Source: a bacterium (GTDB lineage Bacteria; Krumholzibacteriota; Krumholzibacteriia; Krumholzibacteriales; Krumholzibacteriaceae). Taken from it: a stretch of DNA of 8,164 bases. A program made the translations under genes and the position numbers. Of the stretch, positions 6,790-8,164 are shown in pieces. The notes beneath the pieces are model-generated. The model was not told where the DNA came from. It worked only from the letters and a program-made list of their open reading frames with translations, and made no database searches. The stretch's first letter is position 1, and each line of letters opens with the position of its first letter. The DNA lies in contig JAFNGP010000066.1 in NCBI GenBank assembly GCA_017885175.1, forward strand, positions 1-8,164, given 5' to 3'.

Positions 6790-7875
6790 CTACTGCAGCT
6801 TGAGCGTGCTGATGCTCAGAAGCGCGAGAAGCGCGGCTATTATCCAGAACCGTACGACGATCTTTTCCTCCCGCCACCCCTTGAGCTCGAAATGGTGGTG
6901 AATGGGAGCCATGTTGAATATCCGCTTCCCCGTGAGCTTGTAGGATCCGACCTGCAGGATCACGGAAAGCGCCTCGGCGACGAAAATGCCCCCGATGATG
7001 ACGAGGAGAAGCTCCTTCTTGAGAAGCACCGCCACCGTCCCGAGCGCCCCCCCGAGCGAGAGGGAGCCCGTGTCCCCCATGAAGATCTGCGCGGGGTGCG
7101 AGTTGTACCAGAGAAAGCCGAGAGAAGCGCCCACGATCGACAGGCAGTACACGGTGAGCTCGCCGCAGCCGGGCATGTACGGAATGTGGAGATACTCGGC
7201 GAACGTCTTGTGGCCGCTCAGGTAGGCGAGCGCCGCGAACGCGAAGAAGCTGAAGGCGGAGGCGCCCGAGGCGAGTCCGTCGAGCCCGTCCGTGAGGTTC
7301 ACCGCGTTCGACGAGCCCATGATGACGAATATCACGAACGGTATGTACAGGAGCCCCCACTCGATCGAATAGTTCTTGAGAAACGGTACGGCGCTCTCGG
7401 TCGCGCCCTCGCGCACCAGCGGATGCATGTAGAGGAACACGCCGAGCGCGGCGCCGAATACGAACTGCCCGAGAAGCTTGTAGCGCCCGACGAGACCCTT
7501 CTCGGTTTTCTTCACGACGCGCAGATAGTCGTCGAGGAAACCGATGAGACCCGTCCAGAGCGTGACCACGATCGCCACCTGGATATAGGGATTCGCGAGG
7601 TTCGCCCAGAGGAGCGTCGGCACGACGGTCGCGGCGATGATGAGGACGCCTCCCATCGTCGGGGTGCCCTCCTTCTCCTGGTGGCTTTCGGGCACCTCGC
7701 TCCGGATACGCTGGCCTATCTGCAGCTTCCGGAGCCTGCGGATGAGGAACGGTCCGAAAACGAAGCAGATGAGGAGCGCGGTGACCATCGCGTAGGCCGA
7801 GCGGAACGTGATGTACCGGAACACGTTGAACGCGAAAAAATGATCGCGGAGCGGATACAGGAGCCAGTACAGCAT
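6790..7875 (-). CDS. mraY: Phospho-N-acetylmuramoyl-pentapeptide-transferase MraY, 361 aa
   Basis: MraY is a polytopic membrane enzyme that transfers phospho-MurNAc-pentapeptide from UDP to undecaprenyl phosphate, making lipid I, the first membrane step of peptidoglycan synthesis. About ten membrane helices are visible over 361 residues, the usual size (E. coli has 360). Hallmarks are GTPTMGG (residues 70-76), the paired aspartates FLDDYLRV (113-120), NLTDGLDGLASG (193-204), FMGDTGSLSLGG (265-276) with the active-site Asp268, and MAPIHHHFE (322-330) with the histidine motif of MraY. These distinguish it from the WecA relatives. The ATG at 7875 shares one base with the murF stop (TGATG) and has GGAAGG at 7888-7883, seven bases upstream. 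No key residue is missing. Confidence 0.98.
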   Translation of the reverse strand: MLYWLLYPLRDHFFAFNVFRYITFRSAYAMVTALLICFVFGPFLIRRLRKLQIGQRIRSEVPESHQEKEGTPTMGGVLIIAATVVPTLLWANLANPYIQVAIVVTLWTGLIGFLDDYLRVVKKTEKGLVGRYKLLGQFVFGAALGVFLYMHPLVREGATESAVPFLKNYSIEWGLLYIPFVIFVIMGSSNAVNLTDGLDGLASGASAFSFFAFAALAYLSGHKTFAEYLHIPYMPGCGELTVYCLSIVGASLGFLWYNSHPAQIFMGDTGSLSLGGALGTVAVLLKKELLLVIIGGIFVAEALSVILQVGSYKLTGKRIFNMAPIHHHFELKGWREEKIVVRFWIIAALLALLSISTLKLQ

Positions 7876-8164
7876 CAGTCGACCTTCCGCGGCGAGGCGC
7901 CCCGCGCCTGCCCGATCGATTCGAGAATCTTTTCCATATGCATGCCCCGCGAGCCCTTGACGAGAACGGCGTCCCCCGGCGCGAGAAGCTCGTTCAGGTA
8001 CGCGGCGAGCTTCGCGGCGTCGAGAAAATGCGTGATGTGCTCGGGCGATTTCCGCTGCCCGGCGGCCGCGCGGTTGAGCTCGACCGTCTCGGCGCCGATC
8101 GTGAAGATGCCGTCGACCTTCGCCCTTCCGCAGTAGACACCCGCCTCGCGGTGCAGATCCTCGC
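7875..8164 (-). CDS. murF: MurF, UDP-MurNAc-tripeptide--D-Ala-D-Ala ligase, C-terminal 95 residues (5' end outside window)
   Basis: MurF adds D-Ala-D-Ala to the UDP-MurNAc-tripeptide in the cytoplasm, completing the pentapeptide precursor used by MraY. Only the end of the C-terminal Mur ligase domain is in the window. The frame is open from the edge at 8164 to TGA at 7877-7875. The best marker is VLVKGSRGMHMEKIL, about 15-30 residues from the end, which matches the MurF-type VLVKGSR..ME motif. Upstream are VDGIFTIGAE and ITHFLDAAKLAAYLNELL, consistent with the last Rossmann-like subdomain of Mur ligases, where F-x-D precedes the final helices. The tail after the ME motif (ESIGQARGASPRKVD) is short and unconserved. 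The stop overlaps the mraY start as TGATG. MurE could share the fold, but its ending differs (HEDYQ-type), so MurF is preferred, as the position before mraY also indicates. Confidence 0.92.
   Translation of the reverse strand, partial: EDLHREAGVYCGRAKVDGIFTIGAETVELNRAAAGQRKSPEHITHFLDAAKLAAYLNELLAPGDAVLVKGSRGMHMEKILESIGQARGASPRKVD

Noticed and set aside
5438..6901. A 487-codon plus-strand open frame antisense to murD
   Set aside because: It has the same charged composition and no domain. MurD motifs run through the whole opposite strand.
6643..8136. A 497-codon plus-strand open frame antisense to mraY and murF
   Set aside because: It has no family features, while every MraY hallmark is present on the minus strand.

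Overview
The window is one uninterrupted minus-strand stretch of a bacterial division and cell wall (dcw) cluster. In transcription order (high to low coordinates) it holds the 3' end of murF, then complete mraY, murD, ftsW, murG, murC and ftsQ, then the 5' two thirds of ftsA, which runs off the left edge. Every gene is recognised from its own family motifs and from the classic dcw order. No RNA gene, mobile element, CRISPR array, terminator or convincing promoter is visible. The largest gap between genes is about 47 bases at most, so the block reads as an internal part of a longer operon. Its promoter should lie upstream of position 8164 and its end beyond position 1.

The genes work in sequence. 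MurF completes UDP-MurNAc-pentapeptide and MraY moves it onto undecaprenyl phosphate to make lipid I. MurG adds GlcNAc to make lipid II, which the SEDS protein FtsW polymerises at the septum. MurC and MurD are the L-Ala and D-Glu ligases that act earlier in the same cytoplasmic pathway. FtsQ and FtsA are divisome proteins: FtsQ is a membrane scaffold and FtsA is the actin-like membrane anchor for FtsZ. Packing is tight. The murF/mraY junction is TGATG, murC/ftsQ is ATGA, ftsW starts inside the end of murD, and murG/murC may also be ATGA depending on the murC start. This suggests translational coupling.

The DNA is GC-rich (about 60-65% by eye) and prefers G or C at third codon positions. That produces many long antisense and off-frame open frames, which I treat as shadows. 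Gene content fits a Gram-negative-type bacterium with an FtsA/FtsQ divisome. Neither murB nor ddl lies between murC and ftsQ, unlike many Proteobacteria. Divergent motifs in FtsW and FtsA would fit a less-studied lineage, perhaps an FCB-type or candidate phylum, but I cannot fix the taxon from this sequence.

I do not see an undescribed system here. The points worth a second look are small: substitutions in usually conserved motifs of FtsA and FtsW, the two competing murC starts, the missing murB/ddl, and the overlapping gene junctions.
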